Assembly: GCF_001552785.1 (NCBI RefSeq) | Contig: NZ_KQ959484.1 | Location: 1 to 64,000 of the forward strand | Reading direction: 5' to 3' | DNA: 64,000 nt | Source of the DNA: Atopobium deltae | Lineage (GTDB): Bacteria > Actinomycetota > Coriobacteriia > Coriobacteriales > Atopobiaceae | Translations under genes and position numbers: made by a program | Part shown: positions 7,763 through 16,397 of the stretch, in pieces | How positions within the stretch are numbered: position 1 is the first letter of the stretch | How the letters are laid out: each line of letters opens with the position of its first letter | Notes under the pieces: generated by a model | What the model was told of the DNA's origin: nothing | The model's input: the letters and a program-made list of their open reading frames with translations, nothing else | Database searches by the model: none

Positions 7763-8664
7763 ATTACCCCACCTAGAAGTAAAACAAAAAGTGCGGCAGC
7801 TAGACCAAACAACAGAGAGTCAGAGCGGTCGAGCATGCCACCATGTCCGGGCATTATATTACCCGAATCTTTTACGCTCACACCCCGTTTAATGCGAGAT
7901 TCAAACAAGTCCCCACATACGCCCATAAAGCCTGCTACAACCCCCGTCATCACTGCGAGGTACAGGTTCATGGGAAGTAAGGTGTACGACAGCAAGACCC
8001 ACACGGCCACTGAGCCGAGCATGCCCGCGATAAAGCCCTCCCACGATTTTTTGGGCGAAATCCGAGGAGCCATTTTGTGTTTGCCAAGGCGCGTACCCAC
8101 CAGATAGGCCAAGCTATCGTTTATCCAAATCGATGCGAGCGCTATAAAGGTCAGCACGCCGCCCACGGCAGATGGATTAACCACGCGAATGCGGACGATG
8201 GCCGATAAGAGCAAGCCAGTATACAGAGCACCAAAAATGGTGACCGAGACATCAAAAATATTGGCGCGTGGGGTGACGACAAACCAAATACCTGTTGCAA
8301 TGATCAGCAGATAAAAAACGATGGCGATCCAGTAAAGCGAAAAATGCGTCGCGATGGGAAACGCTACGGCTGCGCCCACGCCGAGAAGTTCGTTGGGCAT
8401 GCGACCGTGCATGCGTGCAAGTTTAAAGAATTCCCAGCTACAAAGCGCACTAAAGCTACAGGTAAGCACCACGGTTGGCCAAGTGCCCAGCACTAATGCC
8501 AAAAACGTAATGCCCGCATAACCAAGGCCGTAGGCGCTGCGAACGATCAGCTGGCGATCGAGAACAAAGCCTTTGAGTTGGTGGTCGGCGGCACCCTGCG
8601 GGCGCTTCGTCATGCGCTGTTCGGCGGTCTTCTCGCCCGTGCGTCCAAACGAAGATGAGCTCAT
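7759..8664 (-). CDS. cdsA: phosphatidate cytidylyltransferase
   Basis: Integral membrane enzyme that makes CDP-diacylglycerol from phosphatidic acid and CTP, the entry point to phospholipids. After a polar N-terminal tail of about 40 residues there are several membrane helices. The family signature is intact near the C-terminus (SRIKRGVSVKD followed by PGHGGMLDRSDS). The ATG overlaps the uppS stop (TAATG), so the two are translationally coupled. Confidence 0.95.
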   Translation of the reverse strand: MSSSSFGRTGEKTAEQRMTKRPQGAADHQLKGFVLDRQLIVRSAYGLGYAGITFLALVLGTWPTVVLTCSFSALCSWEFFKLARMHGRMPNELLGVGAAVAFPIATHFSLYWIAIVFYLLIIATGIWFVVTPRANIFDVSVTIFGALYTGLLLSAIVRIRVVNPSAVGGVLTFIALASIWINDSLAYLVGTRLGKHKMAPRISPKKSWEGFIAGMLGSVAVWVLLSYTLLPMNLYLAVMTGVVAGFMGVCGDLFESRIKRGVSVKDSGNIMPGHGGMLDRSDSLLFGLAAALFVLLLGGVI

Positions 8665-9446
8665 TACACACCCACCTTCCCAAAGCGACGATGCCGCTGC
8701 TGAAAGCTCTGAATCGCGCGCAGCAATTCCCAGCGATCAAAATCGGGCCAAAAAGTATCTGTCACATAAAACTCGGTGTAGGCAAGCTGCCACAGCAAAT
8801 AGTTCGAAAGACGAAGCTCACCAGAGGTGCGCACGAGAAGCTCGGGATCGGGCAAGTCCGCCGTATACAAATGGGTCGCAACGCAATCCTCGTTGATATC
8901 GTCAAGCGAAAGTGACTCGTTTTGTACATCGCGGGCGATGAGCTTTGCTGCGCGCGTCAGCTCTGCGCGAGCGCCATAATTGACTGCCAGCGCAAGCATC
9001 ATGCCTGTATTATGGCAGGTACGTGCAAGGCCCAATTCAAACGTTTGACGTGTTTTTTGCGGAAGCGCAGTTAAGTCGCCCAAAAAGACAAGACGGACAT
9101 TCTCTTCCTCAAAAAGAGGCAGTTCTTGGATGAGCGTTTTTGCAAACAATTGCATCAGAAGGTTCACTTCATGCTGCGGACGCTGCCAGTTTTCTGTCGA
9201 GAAGGCATACGCGCTCAGCACTTCTATGCCCAAACGAACGCATGAGGTGATAATTTCGCGCAAGGACTCCACGCCTGCTTTGTGGCCTTGGGCTCGATCC
9301 ATATGACGAGCTTGAGCCCAGCGACCATTGCCATCCATAATGATGGAAATATGCGAAGGCAGACGTTGCTGGTCAATGCTTGCAAGCGAAATATCGGTGG
9401 GAGCATCGGCAAAGTATGCACGAAGTTTAGCTTCATCTCTGTGCAC
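8664..9446 (-). CDS. uppS: isoprenyl (undecaprenyl) diphosphate synthase
   Basis: Cis-prenyltransferase that builds the C55 lipid carrier for peptidoglycan. It shows the diphosphate-binding motif IMDGNGRWA, the FSTENW segment and RTSGELRLSNYLLWQ. I place the start at GTG 9446, immediately after the frr stop, because GGAG lies seven bases upstream. A longer reading to 9494 would overlap frr by about 47 bases. Length is 260 residues, normal for the family. Confidence 0.93.
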   Translation of the reverse strand: MHRDEAKLRAYFADAPTDISLASIDQQRLPSHISIIMDGNGRWAQARHMDRAQGHKAGVESLREIITSCVRLGIEVLSAYAFSTENWQRPQHEVNLLMQLFAKTLIQELPLFEEENVRLVFLGDLTALPQKTRQTFELGLARTCHNTGMMLALAVNYGARAELTRAAKLIARDVQNESLSLDDINEDCVATHLYTADLPDPELLVRTSGELRLSNYLLWQLAYTEFYVTDTFWPDFDRWELLRAIQSFQQRHRRFGKVGV

Positions 9447-9447
9447 G

Positions 9448-9993
9448 CTAGATCTCCATGACCTCAGACTCTTTGGTTTTGAGCATTTCGTCAATCTTCT
9501 CGATATAGTTGTCGGTCAGCTTTTGGATCTGATTTTGCTGGCGATGGACATCATCCTCCGAAAGCTCCTCGTCGCGCTCGATTTTGCCATTGGCGTCGCG
9601 GCGGGCGTTACGGATAGAAATACGTGCCTCTTCGGCGAGTTGGCGGCACTCGCGTGCAAGCTCACGACGGCGCTCCTCCGTCGGCTTCGGGAACGGTAGA
9701 CGGATGCAAGCACCATCGTTACCTGGGGTAATGCCAAGATCGGAGCTTTCGATTGCTTTGGAAATGGCGTTAAGAACCGATTTGTCCCAAGGCTCGACAA
9801 CCAACATGCTCGCCTCGGGCACCTTCACGGCCGCGAGCTGCGTAATCGGCGTGGGCACGCCATAGTAATCCACCATAATGGAGTCCAAAATGTGGGGATT
9901 CGCGCGGCCCGTGCGAACCTTAGAGAAGTTTGAAGCCAAAGCGTCAATACACTTCTCCATATTGCTTGTGGCCTTGTCAATATATTCGCTCAT
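9448..9993 (-). CDS. frr: ribosome-recycling factor
   Basis: RRF splits post-termination ribosomes together with EF-G. The 181-residue protein has the conserved KVRTGRANPHILD segment, the GDNDGACIRLPFP-type hinge region (GNDGACIRLPFP) and the C-terminal helices. It lies between pyrH and uppS, the usual neighbourhood, about 100 bases after the pyrH stop. Confidence 0.96.
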   Translation of the reverse strand: MSEYIDKATSNMEKCIDALASNFSKVRTGRANPHILDSIMVDYYGVPTPITQLAAVKVPEASMLVVEPWDKSVLNAISKAIESSDLGITPGNDGACIRLPFPKPTEERRRELARECRQLAEEARISIRNARRDANGKIERDEELSEDDVHRQQNQIQKLTDNYIEKIDEMLKTKESEVMEI

Positions 9994-10021
9994 GATTCAC
10001 TCTTTTCTTCGATTGACGTGT

Positions 10022-10041
10022 CGAGAAGATCGCCCTTCTCG
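10022..10041. repeat. abutting head-to-head pair of the CGAGAAGNNC word
   Basis: CGAGAAGATC (10022-10031) is followed without a gap by its inverse GCCCTTCTCG (10032-10041), between pyrH and frr. In the transcript this can fold as CGAGAAG-GGCGAT-CTTCTCG, but no T-run follows, so it is not a standard terminator. It is the clearest intergenic inverted pair of the word found throughout the window. Confidence 0.85.
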
Positions 10042-10050
10042 GCAGGTTTG

Positions 10051-10115
10051 TCGGCACCGTCTTCGATTCGCTATTCGGCACCGCTATTCGATGCGCTATT
10101 CGGCACCGTCTTCGA
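10051..10115. repeat. duplicated 3' end of pyrH
   Basis: TCGGCACCGTCTTCGA occurs at 10051-10066 and again at 10100-10115; the second copy encodes the last codons of pyrH (VEDGAE). A related repeat, GCTATTCGGCACCG, lies at 10070-10083 and 10095-10108. The terminal coding sequence has thus been copied beyond the stop codon. Confidence 0.85.
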
Positions 10116-10824
10116 CAACCGTCGTACCAACATTTTTACCCTTTAAGGCGTCTTCAAAGACACCTTTTTGATCGATATTAAATACCAGCATAGGCATATT
10201 ATTGTCGCTGCATAGAGCCGTTGCGGTGGCGTCCATCACCTTCAGGTTTTTGGTCAGCACCGAGTGATACGAAATCTCGTCGAACTTTTGCGCGTCGGTG
10301 TGCACCACGGGGTCTTTGTCGTAAATGCCATCGACCTTGGTGGCCTTCATGAGGACCTCAGCGTCGATTTCACAGGCGCGCAAGGCTGCAGCCGTATCGG
10401 TTGTAAAGTAGGGATTGCCGGTACCTGCGGCAAAGATGACGATACGACCTTTTTCGAGGTGGCGAATCGCGCGGCGACGAATGTAGCTTTCGGCAACTTC
10501 ATGCATCTCGATGGCGGTCATCACGCGGCACATCATCTGATGGCGCTCAAAACAGTCCTGCAAGGCCAGGCTATTCATGACCGTTGCAAGCATGCCCATG
10601 CTGTCGGCCTGTGCTCGGTCCATGCCTGAGGCAGCACCTGCAAGTCCGCGGAAAATGTTGCCGCCGCCCACGACAATAGCAACTTGAACGCCCTTATCGT
10701 AAGCGGGCTTAATCTCTTGCGCTAGGCGATCGAGCACCTCGGCTTGGATACCGTATTCACCCGTACCCATTAACGCTTCGCCAGACAGCTTAAGCAATAC
10801 ACGCTTATACTTATAGTCAGACAA
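10096..10824 (-). CDS. pyrH: UMP kinase
   Basis: Hexameric bacterial UMP kinase (amino-acid-kinase fold) that makes UDP from UMP and ATP. Visible motifs are the N-terminal [10 protein letters not shown], the glycine loop [10 protein letters not shown] and the [12 protein letters not shown] segment. The 242 residues begin at TTG 10824 behind a strong AAGGAGG site nine bases upstream. It sits after the terminator downstream of tsf and heads the frr-uppS-cdsA segment. Its last codons are duplicated downstream. Confidence 0.95.
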   Translation of the reverse strand: MSDYKYKRVLLKLSGEALMGTGEYGIQAEVLDRLAQEIKPAYDKGVQVAIVVGGGNIFRGLAGAASGMDRAQADSMGMLATVMNSLALQDCFERHQMMCRVMTAIEMHEVAESYIRRRAIRHLEKGRIVIFAAGTGNPYFTTDTAAALRACEIDAEVLMKATKVDGIYDKDPVVHTDAQKFDEISYHSVLTKNLKVMDATATALCSDNNMPMLVFNIDQKGVFEDALKGKNVGTTVVEDGAE

Positions 10825-10925
10825 GACTTACGACCTCCTTAAGCGCTCAGGTATACATCTAGCTCATTCTATCAAAGCATGCGACGTAAAGGGCACTAAG
10901 ACCCATAAGCGGACACTTTACATAG

Positions 10926-10960
10926 AAAAAGAGCCGACATCCACACGGACGCCGGCTCTT
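10926..10960 (-). terminator. Rho-independent terminator between tsf and pyrH
   Basis: A 14-bp stem (10929-10942 with 10947-10960, including G-U pairs on the transcript) and a four-base loop are followed on the minus strand by a T-run at 10930-10926. It should end or attenuate rpsB-tsf transcription before pyrH. An A/T tract on the other side could make it bidirectional. Confidence 0.88.
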
Positions 10961-10978
10961 AAAAAAGGCAAAAAGAAT

Positions 10979-11854
10979 TTAGTTCTCGTCACCAAAGGCA
11001 TAGCGATCAAATGCCAAAACCTGGATGTCATCACCCGCGGCCTTGGAAACCTTCTTTGCAAGCTCGGAAACGGTGACCGAACCATCCTTGATGAACTGCT
11101 GCTCGGTCAGGACGGTCTCCTTGTAGAACTTCTCGAGCTTACCCTGTGCCATGCGCTCCTGGATAGCCTCGGGCTTGCCAGACTCGGCAGCCTGTGCCAT
11201 GTAGATGGACTTCTCGTGAGCAATTACGTCAGCGGGAACGTCCTCACGGCGTGCTGCTACGGGAGCCGCAGCGGCAACCTGCATAGCAACGTCATGCGCA
11301 AAGGCCTTGAACTCGTCGTTGTCAGCGGTTGCAGTGTTGTTAAAGCCAAAGGTAACGATGTCAGCGAGCTTGCCATTGCTGTGAACATAGCTTGCCAAAG
11401 CACCAGACTCAACGCTTACGCGCGTAAAACGAGCGACCTTCATGTTCTCGCCGATGACGTGAATCATCTCGGTGAGCTCGGCGTCAACGGTAGAGCCGTC
11501 AAGCTCAGCTGCCTTAAGGGCGTCAACATCAGCGGGATTTTGCTCGGCAACAACCTGAGCAAGCTTAGTGGCAAAGCCAGTAAACTTAGGGTTGGTGCCA
11601 ACAAAGTCGGTCTCGCAGGTGAGTTCAAGCAATGCACCCGTCTTGCCATCAGCAGCGATAAAGGCAGCAATGGTGCCTTCGTTGGTGTCACGACCAGCAC
11701 GCTTTACGGCCTTGGCAACACCCATTTTACGCAATACATCAACGGCCTTCTCGAGATCGCCATCGGCCTCAACAAGCGCCTTTTTGCACTCCATCATAGG
11801 AGAGTCGGTCATCTCACGAAGCTGCTTAACAAGAGCAGCGGTAACCTGTGCCAT
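10979..11854 (-). CDS. tsf: translation elongation factor Ts
   Basis: EF-Ts recycles EF-Tu by nucleotide exchange. The 291-residue protein begins with the UBA-like segment (LVKQLREMTDSPMMECKKAL), followed by the TDFVGTNPKF region and the core dimer domain. The ATG at 11854 has AAAGGAG upstream. It lies downstream of rpsB, the near-universal arrangement, and upstream of a terminator. Confidence 0.96.
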   Translation of the reverse strand: MAQVTAALVKQLREMTDSPMMECKKALVEADGDLEKAVDVLRKMGVAKAVKRAGRDTNEGTIAAFIAADGKTGALLELTCETDFVGTNPKFTGFATKLAQVVAEQNPADVDALKAAELDGSTVDAELTEMIHVIGENMKVARFTRVSVESGALASYVHSNGKLADIVTFGFNNTATADNDEFKAFAHDVAMQVAAAAPVAARREDVPADVIAHEKSIYMAQAAESGKPEAIQERMAQGKLEKFYKETVLTEQQFIKDGSVTVSELAKKVSKAAGDDIQVLAFDRYAFGDEN

Positions 11855-11930
11855 ACAAATCTCCTTTAGGTCTTCGTAATCAATCTTCGTAACGTAATTC
11901 GTCGTGCGGAATCAATCGTCGTAGCAAATA

Positions 11931-12743
11931 CTACTCAGCAGCTGCATCAGTTTGAGCGTCTGCGACGACCTCGTCGGTCTTCTCGCCAGCGGTGGCTGCG
12001 GCGTCATCAGAAGCATCAGTGCCGGCAGTGCCAGTCATCTCGGCCTCAGAGATCTGCTCTTTGCCGCTACCAGCAAGAACAGCGTCAGCCATAAGCTCAG
12101 CCATCAAAGAAACCGAGCGGATAGCGTCGTCGTTGGCAGGAATACCGTAGTCAATAACGTCAGGGTCAGAGTTGGTATCGATAAGACCAACGACAGGAAT
12201 GTGCAAACGATTTGCCTCGCGGACAGCAAGCTCTTCACGCTTGGTGTCAACGACAAAAATGGCCTGAGGAACAGACTTCATGTCGCGAACGCCACCAAGG
12301 TTACGCTGGAGCTTCTCGAGCTCCTTGGTCAAAACGGCCTGCTCTTTTTTAGGAAGGGTTGCCATACGACCATCTTCAACCATGGCCTCGAGCTCTTCCA
12401 TACGATCGATACGAGAACGCATGGTTACAAAGTTGGTGAGCATACCACCGAGCCAGCGCTGGTTGATGTAGGGCATATTAGCGCGAGTTGCCTGCGTAGC
12501 GATGGACTCTTGCGCCTGCTTCTTGGTACCAACAAACAAAACGGTGCCACCCTTGGAAGCAAGGTTCTTCAAGAAAGTGTAGGCCTTATCAGCACCAATG
12601 ATGGTCTGCTTCAAGTCAAGAATGTAAATGTCGTTGCGCTCGCCAAAGATGTATGGTTTCATCTTTGGGTTCCAGCGACGAGTCTGGTGACCATAGTGGC
12701 AACCGGCCTCGAGCAAAGTCTTTACGCTAATCTTTGCAGCCAT
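11931..12743 (-). CDS. rpsB: 30S ribosomal protein S2
   Basis: S2 is a small-subunit protein of the head/body junction. The ATG at 12743 ([20 protein letters not shown]) has GGAGG eight bases upstream; the frame extends further but without a ribosome site. The core is normal and the last 35 residues form an acidic Ala/Asp/Glu/Thr-rich tail. It is the first gene of the rpsB-tsf unit. Confidence 0.96.
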   Translation of the reverse strand: MAAKISVKTLLEAGCHYGHQTRRWNPKMKPYIFGERNDIYILDLKQTIIGADKAYTFLKNLASKGGTVLFVGTKKQAQESIATQATRANMPYINQRWLGGMLTNFVTMRSRIDRMEELEAMVEDGRMATLPKKEQAVLTKELEKLQRNLGGVRDMKSVPQAIFVVDTKREELAVREANRLHIPVVGLIDTNSDPDVIDYGIPANDDAIRSVSLMAELMADAVLAGSGKEQISEAEMTGTAGTDASDDAAATAGEKTDEVVADAQTDAAAE

Positions 12744-12883
12744 AATATAACCTCCAGTTGGTTTGCCTCCGCATGGTATCAACCCTGTTTAACCACCTCA
12801 AACGTGGCTTGTCGCTTAAGGCACCAGGCAAACAGGTCGCCATGCGTGTGTAATGAATGTGTGCAGGTTTGCACAACTTGATG

Positions 12884-12912
12884 AGTATACCAGCTCGAAG
12901 CCCATTTATAAA
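12884..12912 (-). promoter_or_regulatory. promoter of rpsB-tsf
   Basis: On the minus strand an extended -10 (TGGTATACT; hexamer at 12889-12884) lies 17 bases downstream of TTTATA (12912-12907). This leaves a leader of roughly 135 bases before rpsB, long enough for S2 autoregulation, though I recognise no defined leader fold. Confidence 0.6.
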
Positions 12913-13014
12913 CCGTTAGTTTTATCCACACATTTATTTCGGTTTTGCGGCGATTTTGCGGGTGTGACTGGCACAGGGAGCTGCTACTTCGACGTTGGTT
13001 GCGGATACGAGCTG

Positions 13015-14076
13015 CTATCGTGGTTTAGTCTGCGAGCGCGGATGTGCTTGCAAGGTTGCTTGCTTCAAACGATCGATCGAAAGGTGCGTATAAATTTGCG
13101 TTGTCGATAAGCTCTCGTGGCCGAGAAGTTCTTGCACGCTGCGAAGATCCGCTCCTCCATCCAGCATAAGCGTTGCAAAGGTATGACGCATGGCGTGCGG
13201 CGTGAGCGAGGGGTCAAGACCCGCTTGCATAACACGCTGTTCAAATACCTTGCGTAAGGCCGCCGCAGACATGTTGTTCCCTCGAGAAGAGATAAACAGC
13301 TTTGACGGCTGCGCTTGTCGCCGAGAAGACCCTTGTTTGGCAAGACGTTTGGTTAGCGTCTTTGCGAGAAGATCGCCACGGGCATCGTGCAAGTAGATTT
13401 TTACAGCGTCAAGCGCCTTTTGATACAACGGAACAATACGCTGTTTTGAGCCCTTACCAAACAGTGAAACCTGCCTTTGCGAAAAATCAATATCCGCAGG
13501 AATGAGGTTTGCGATTTCGGATATACGAGCACCGCTGGCATACAAAAGCTCTAAAAAGGCCTTATCACGAAGATTTATGGCATCTGTACCAACACAGCTA
13601 TCCAACAGTTTTCCTACGGAGGAAAGATCCATGACCTTGGGCAGGGTCTTCGGGATTTTGGGGCTTGTCATCGCATTTGCGGGATCATGGACACACAGAC
13701 CCTCTCGTTGTAACCACTTGTATAACGAGCGCATAGCCGAAAGGTGCCTGTTAATCGTACGTTCTGAATATGCTGCTCGCGTAAGCTCCAGCAAGTAGAG
13801 CCTCAGTTGACGATGAGAAATGTTATACGGATCAATCCCCTCTCGCGAGATCCATCCCATAAAGGCATCCAGATCTGACGCGTAAGCCTTAATCGTGTGC
13901 TCGGAAAGCTTGCGAATGGTTTGCTCAAAATTTATAAATTGCGCGATGCACGTTGTAAATTCTTTTTGGCGAGCATCGCGCAGCAGTGCCGCATCATGTT
14001 GCGCTGAGGGCTGCTGTGATGCATCATGTTGCGCTGCTTGCTGCGTCATATCACGCTTCTCCACATCGTCACTCAC
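13015..14076 (-). CDS. XerC/XerD-type tyrosine recombinase
   Basis: Tyrosine recombinase of 353 residues. The SAM-like N-terminal core-binding domain (about 45-130) is followed by a catalytic domain with the R-K-HxxR-H-Y set visible in GARISE, GKGSKQR, HAMRHTFA, LGHES and IYTH. The location next to trmFO and dprA and the absence of element genes favour a chromosomal Xer recombinase (dimer resolution at dif) over a phage integrase; XerC versus XerD is not decidable here. The start is GTG 14076 behind GGGGAGGTGA. The first 30 residues are a repetitive Q/H/A/S segment (AQHDASQQPSAQHDA) and a second insertion (about 255-270) lies in the catalytic domain. Confidence 0.9.
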   Translation of the reverse strand: MSDDVEKRDMTQQAAQHDASQQPSAQHDAALLRDARQKEFTTCIAQFINFEQTIRKLSEHTIKAYASDLDAFMGWISREGIDPYNISHRQLRLYLLELTRAAYSERTINRHLSAMRSLYKWLQREGLCVHDPANAMTSPKIPKTLPKVMDLSSVGKLLDSCVGTDAINLRDKAFLELLYASGARISEIANLIPADIDFSQRQVSLFGKGSKQRIVPLYQKALDAVKIYLHDARGDLLAKTLTKRLAKQGSSRRQAQPSKLFISSRGNNMSAAALRKVFEQRVMQAGLDPSLTPHAMRHTFATLMLDGGADLRSVQELLGHESLSTTQIYTHLSIDRLKQATLQAHPRSQTKPR

Positions 14077-15448
14077 TGAGCATCACCTCCCCCGCAAGAT
14101 CGGATATATTGCTTCGCCACGAAGGATCAAAGATATCGTCGCGGTGAAGCATGTAGGCCTTCAAATCCGCAAGAGCACGATCTGCATAGGCAGCATAACG
14201 CTGCTTTTTATTCTTTATTGGCTGCGCTAAAGGCTGGAAAATGCCAAAATTAACATGCATTGGCTGATAATTTTTTGTAGCCTGATCTGTGGCGTAGCTC
14301 ACCAACGATCCAAACGCGCCCGTTGTGGGAAGCACAACAGAAGGCTTGCCAGTAAGCGCAGCATAGCTATTTAGTCCCGCCAACAAACCCGAGGCGATTG
14401 CTTCCACATAGCCTTCGGTTCCCGTAATTTGTCCTGCAAAACGTAGCGACGTATTCGGTAAGGCAAAGGTGGCATCTAGGACGTGCGGCGCATCAATAAA
14501 CGAATTTCTATGCATAACACCGTAGCGGAAAAATTCTGCCTGCTCTAAGCCTGGAATCATACGAAATACCTCTTTTTGTGCAGGCCAGGTAAGATTCGTC
14601 TGAAAGCCAACGATGTTGTAAGCCGTCTTGTGCTGATTTTCGCAACGAAGCTGCACCGCCGCCCAGGGGCGCTTTTGGGTGCGAGGATCAACCAACCCCA
14701 CAGGCTTCATTGTGCCAAAACGCAACGAATCAATGCCCGTACGAGCTATTTCTTCGACCGGCTGACACGCTGAGAAGAGATCTTTTTGTTCAAACTCTTT
14801 GCTAATGACGCGTGGTGCTGCAAGAAGCTCTTCAATAAATGCTTCGTATTCCTGTTTTGTAAAAGGACAATTTAAGTAGTCACCTGTACCGACCGTATCG
14901 TAGCGTGACTGCTCAAAAATAATGTCTCGATTAAAGGAATCCGCATCCACAATGGGCGCAGCGGCATCATAAAACGAGCTTGCCTGAATACCCACACGTC
15001 CAATAATGGCCTCAAAGAGTTTATCTGCACACAAAGGCCCCGCCGCAATAATGCAGGGCTCATCAGGAATGCGTACAACCTGCTCAGAAATAACTTCGAT
15101 CTTTGGATGCTTCGTGATTGCCCCGGTAACCAATGAAGAAAATTTGTCTCGATCAACAGCAAGAGCACTACCAGCATCAACACGTGCCTGGAGCGCAAAT
15201 TCCATAAGATAGGAATGCATATGCAGAAGCTCATGTTTAAGAAGTCCTGCTGCCGAGGTGGCACGCAACGATTTAAAGGAATTCGAGCAGACGAGCTCGG
15301 CAAAGCCATCGCTATGATGCGCAGGGCTCTTCTCGTGAGGTTTTTGTTCACACAGCGTCACCTGCACCCCACGATTCGCCAGCTGTAATGCACATTCACA
15401 ACCAGCAAGGCCTGCTCCTACAATCGTTACTGTTGGCACTGGACTCAT
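14069..15448 (-). CDS. trmFO: methylenetetrahydrofolate-tRNA (uracil-5-)-methyltransferase
   Basis: FAD- and folate-dependent enzyme that forms m5U54 in the tRNA T loop. It begins with the FAD-binding GAGLAGCECALQLA and carries the family segments ELVCSNSFKS, CPFTKQEYEAF and TGTEGYVEAIASGLLAG. I prefer ATG 15448 (MSPVPTVTIVGAG), which has GGGAAG upstream and starts where the family normally starts; a longer frame to 15493 overlaps dprA. Its stop overlaps the recombinase start by eight bases. Confidence 0.95.
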   Translation of the reverse strand: MSPVPTVTIVGAGLAGCECALQLANRGVQVTLCEQKPHEKSPAHHSDGFAELVCSNSFKSLRATSAAGLLKHELLHMHSYLMEFALQARVDAGSALAVDRDKFSSLVTGAITKHPKIEVISEQVVRIPDEPCIIAAGPLCADKLFEAIIGRVGIQASSFYDAAAPIVDADSFNRDIIFEQSRYDTVGTGDYLNCPFTKQEYEAFIEELLAAPRVISKEFEQKDLFSACQPVEEIARTGIDSLRFGTMKPVGLVDPRTQKRPWAAVQLRCENQHKTAYNIVGFQTNLTWPAQKEVFRMIPGLEQAEFFRYGVMHRNSFIDAPHVLDATFALPNTSLRFAGQITGTEGYVEAIASGLLAGLNSYAALTGKPSVVLPTTGAFGSLVSYATDQATKNYQPMHVNFGIFQPLAQPIKNKKQRYAAYADRALADLKAYMLHRDDIFDPSWRSNISDLAGEVMLSE

Positions 15449-15479
15449 AGACTTCCCATCGTTACGTATGTACGCATCA

Positions 15480-16397
15480 TCACGTATCATCATGCTTTTC
15501 TAAATCAGCTTCCAAAAACTGTGGTGGCATATAGGTTTGAGCCGTTGCACACCACCGCCCATCTGGTAAACGCTGCACCAGACGTTTCGCTTCATACTCG
15601 GTAAGCGTACGAATAATCGTAAGAATATTTTGATCCAAACGCAACGCAAGCTCATCAGGTCGCATAGGACTTGCGATAAGGGCACTTAACATTTTACTGA
15701 CTTGCTGTGGTGTATTTTGAGCAACCAAACGACTTTTACCAAAATCTAAACTCAGTCTTGTTTCCAAGGCAACCTCATCGGTAATAATGCACGCTCCCGA
15801 TTCTATTAAATTATTTGTTCCCCGCGACTGAGGCGAGAAGATCGACCCTGGTGCCGCATATACGGTCTTTCCAAAATCATTCGCAGCCTGCGCAGTACTA
15901 AAAGTACCTGAAGGCATTCCCGCTTCGGTTACCAACAAACAACGACAAAGTGCTGCAATAAGCTTGTTACGCTTGGGAAACGCATAGCGTCGAGGTGCTT
16001 GACCCCACGCTTCGCAAGAAATGACAACGCCTTTTCCTGCTTTTACTTCATTAAAAATGTCGCTTGAGGTCTTGGGGTAAATAGCATCGGCACCACAACC
16101 CGATACAATAATCACCTCCCCTGACGCATCAAGCGCAGCACGGGTCGCAGCATAATCGCAACCCATAGCACCACCAGAAACCACCACAACCCCACTCTGA
16201 GCAGCAATGCGACCCGCCATCTGTGCGATAGCAATACCATACGGCGTGCAGCGCCGAGCACCAATAATGCCAAGCGCGGGCTTACCGAGAAGTTCTTGCT
16301 TGCCACAACCACGTAACACCGTATACGACTCGGGAAGTACTTCTAGCACAGAAGGCCACTCCCTCTCATTTCGATAAAGGATAAACCTACTACTCAT
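15480..16397 (-). CDS. dprA: DNA-processing protein DprA
   Basis: DprA/Smf loads RecA onto incoming single-stranded DNA during natural transformation. The Rossmann core shows IGARRCTPYG, VSGGAMGCDYAA, FPKRNKLIAAL and the GTFSTAQAA region. A C-terminal winged-helix-like domain of about 70 residues follows (LALRLDQNILTIIRTL). The ATG overlaps the comM stop by four bases. With comM upstream, and the frequent CGAGAAGNNC word, this supports a competence capacity, although no uptake machinery is inside the window. Confidence 0.94.
   Translation of the reverse strand: MSSRFILYRNEREWPSVLEVLPESYTVLRGCGKQELLGKPALGIIGARRCTPYGIAIAQMAGRIAAQSGVVVVSGGAMGCDYAATRAALDASGEVIIVSGCGADAIYPKTSSDIFNEVKAGKGVVISCEAWGQAPRRYAFPKRNKLIAALCRCLLVTEAGMPSGTFSTAQAANDFGKTVYAAPGSIFSPQSRGTNNLIESGACIITDEVALETRLSLDFGKSRLVAQNTPQQVSKMLSALIASPMRPDELALRLDQNILTIIRTLTEYEAKRLVQRLPDGRWCATAQTYMPPQFLEADLEKHDDT

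Noticed and set aside
13015-14076. Integrase of a mobile element
   Set aside because: The recombinase is in a housekeeping cluster with trmFO, dprA and comM, with no attachment-site repeats, excisionase or phage genes, so a chromosomal Xer enzyme is more likely.
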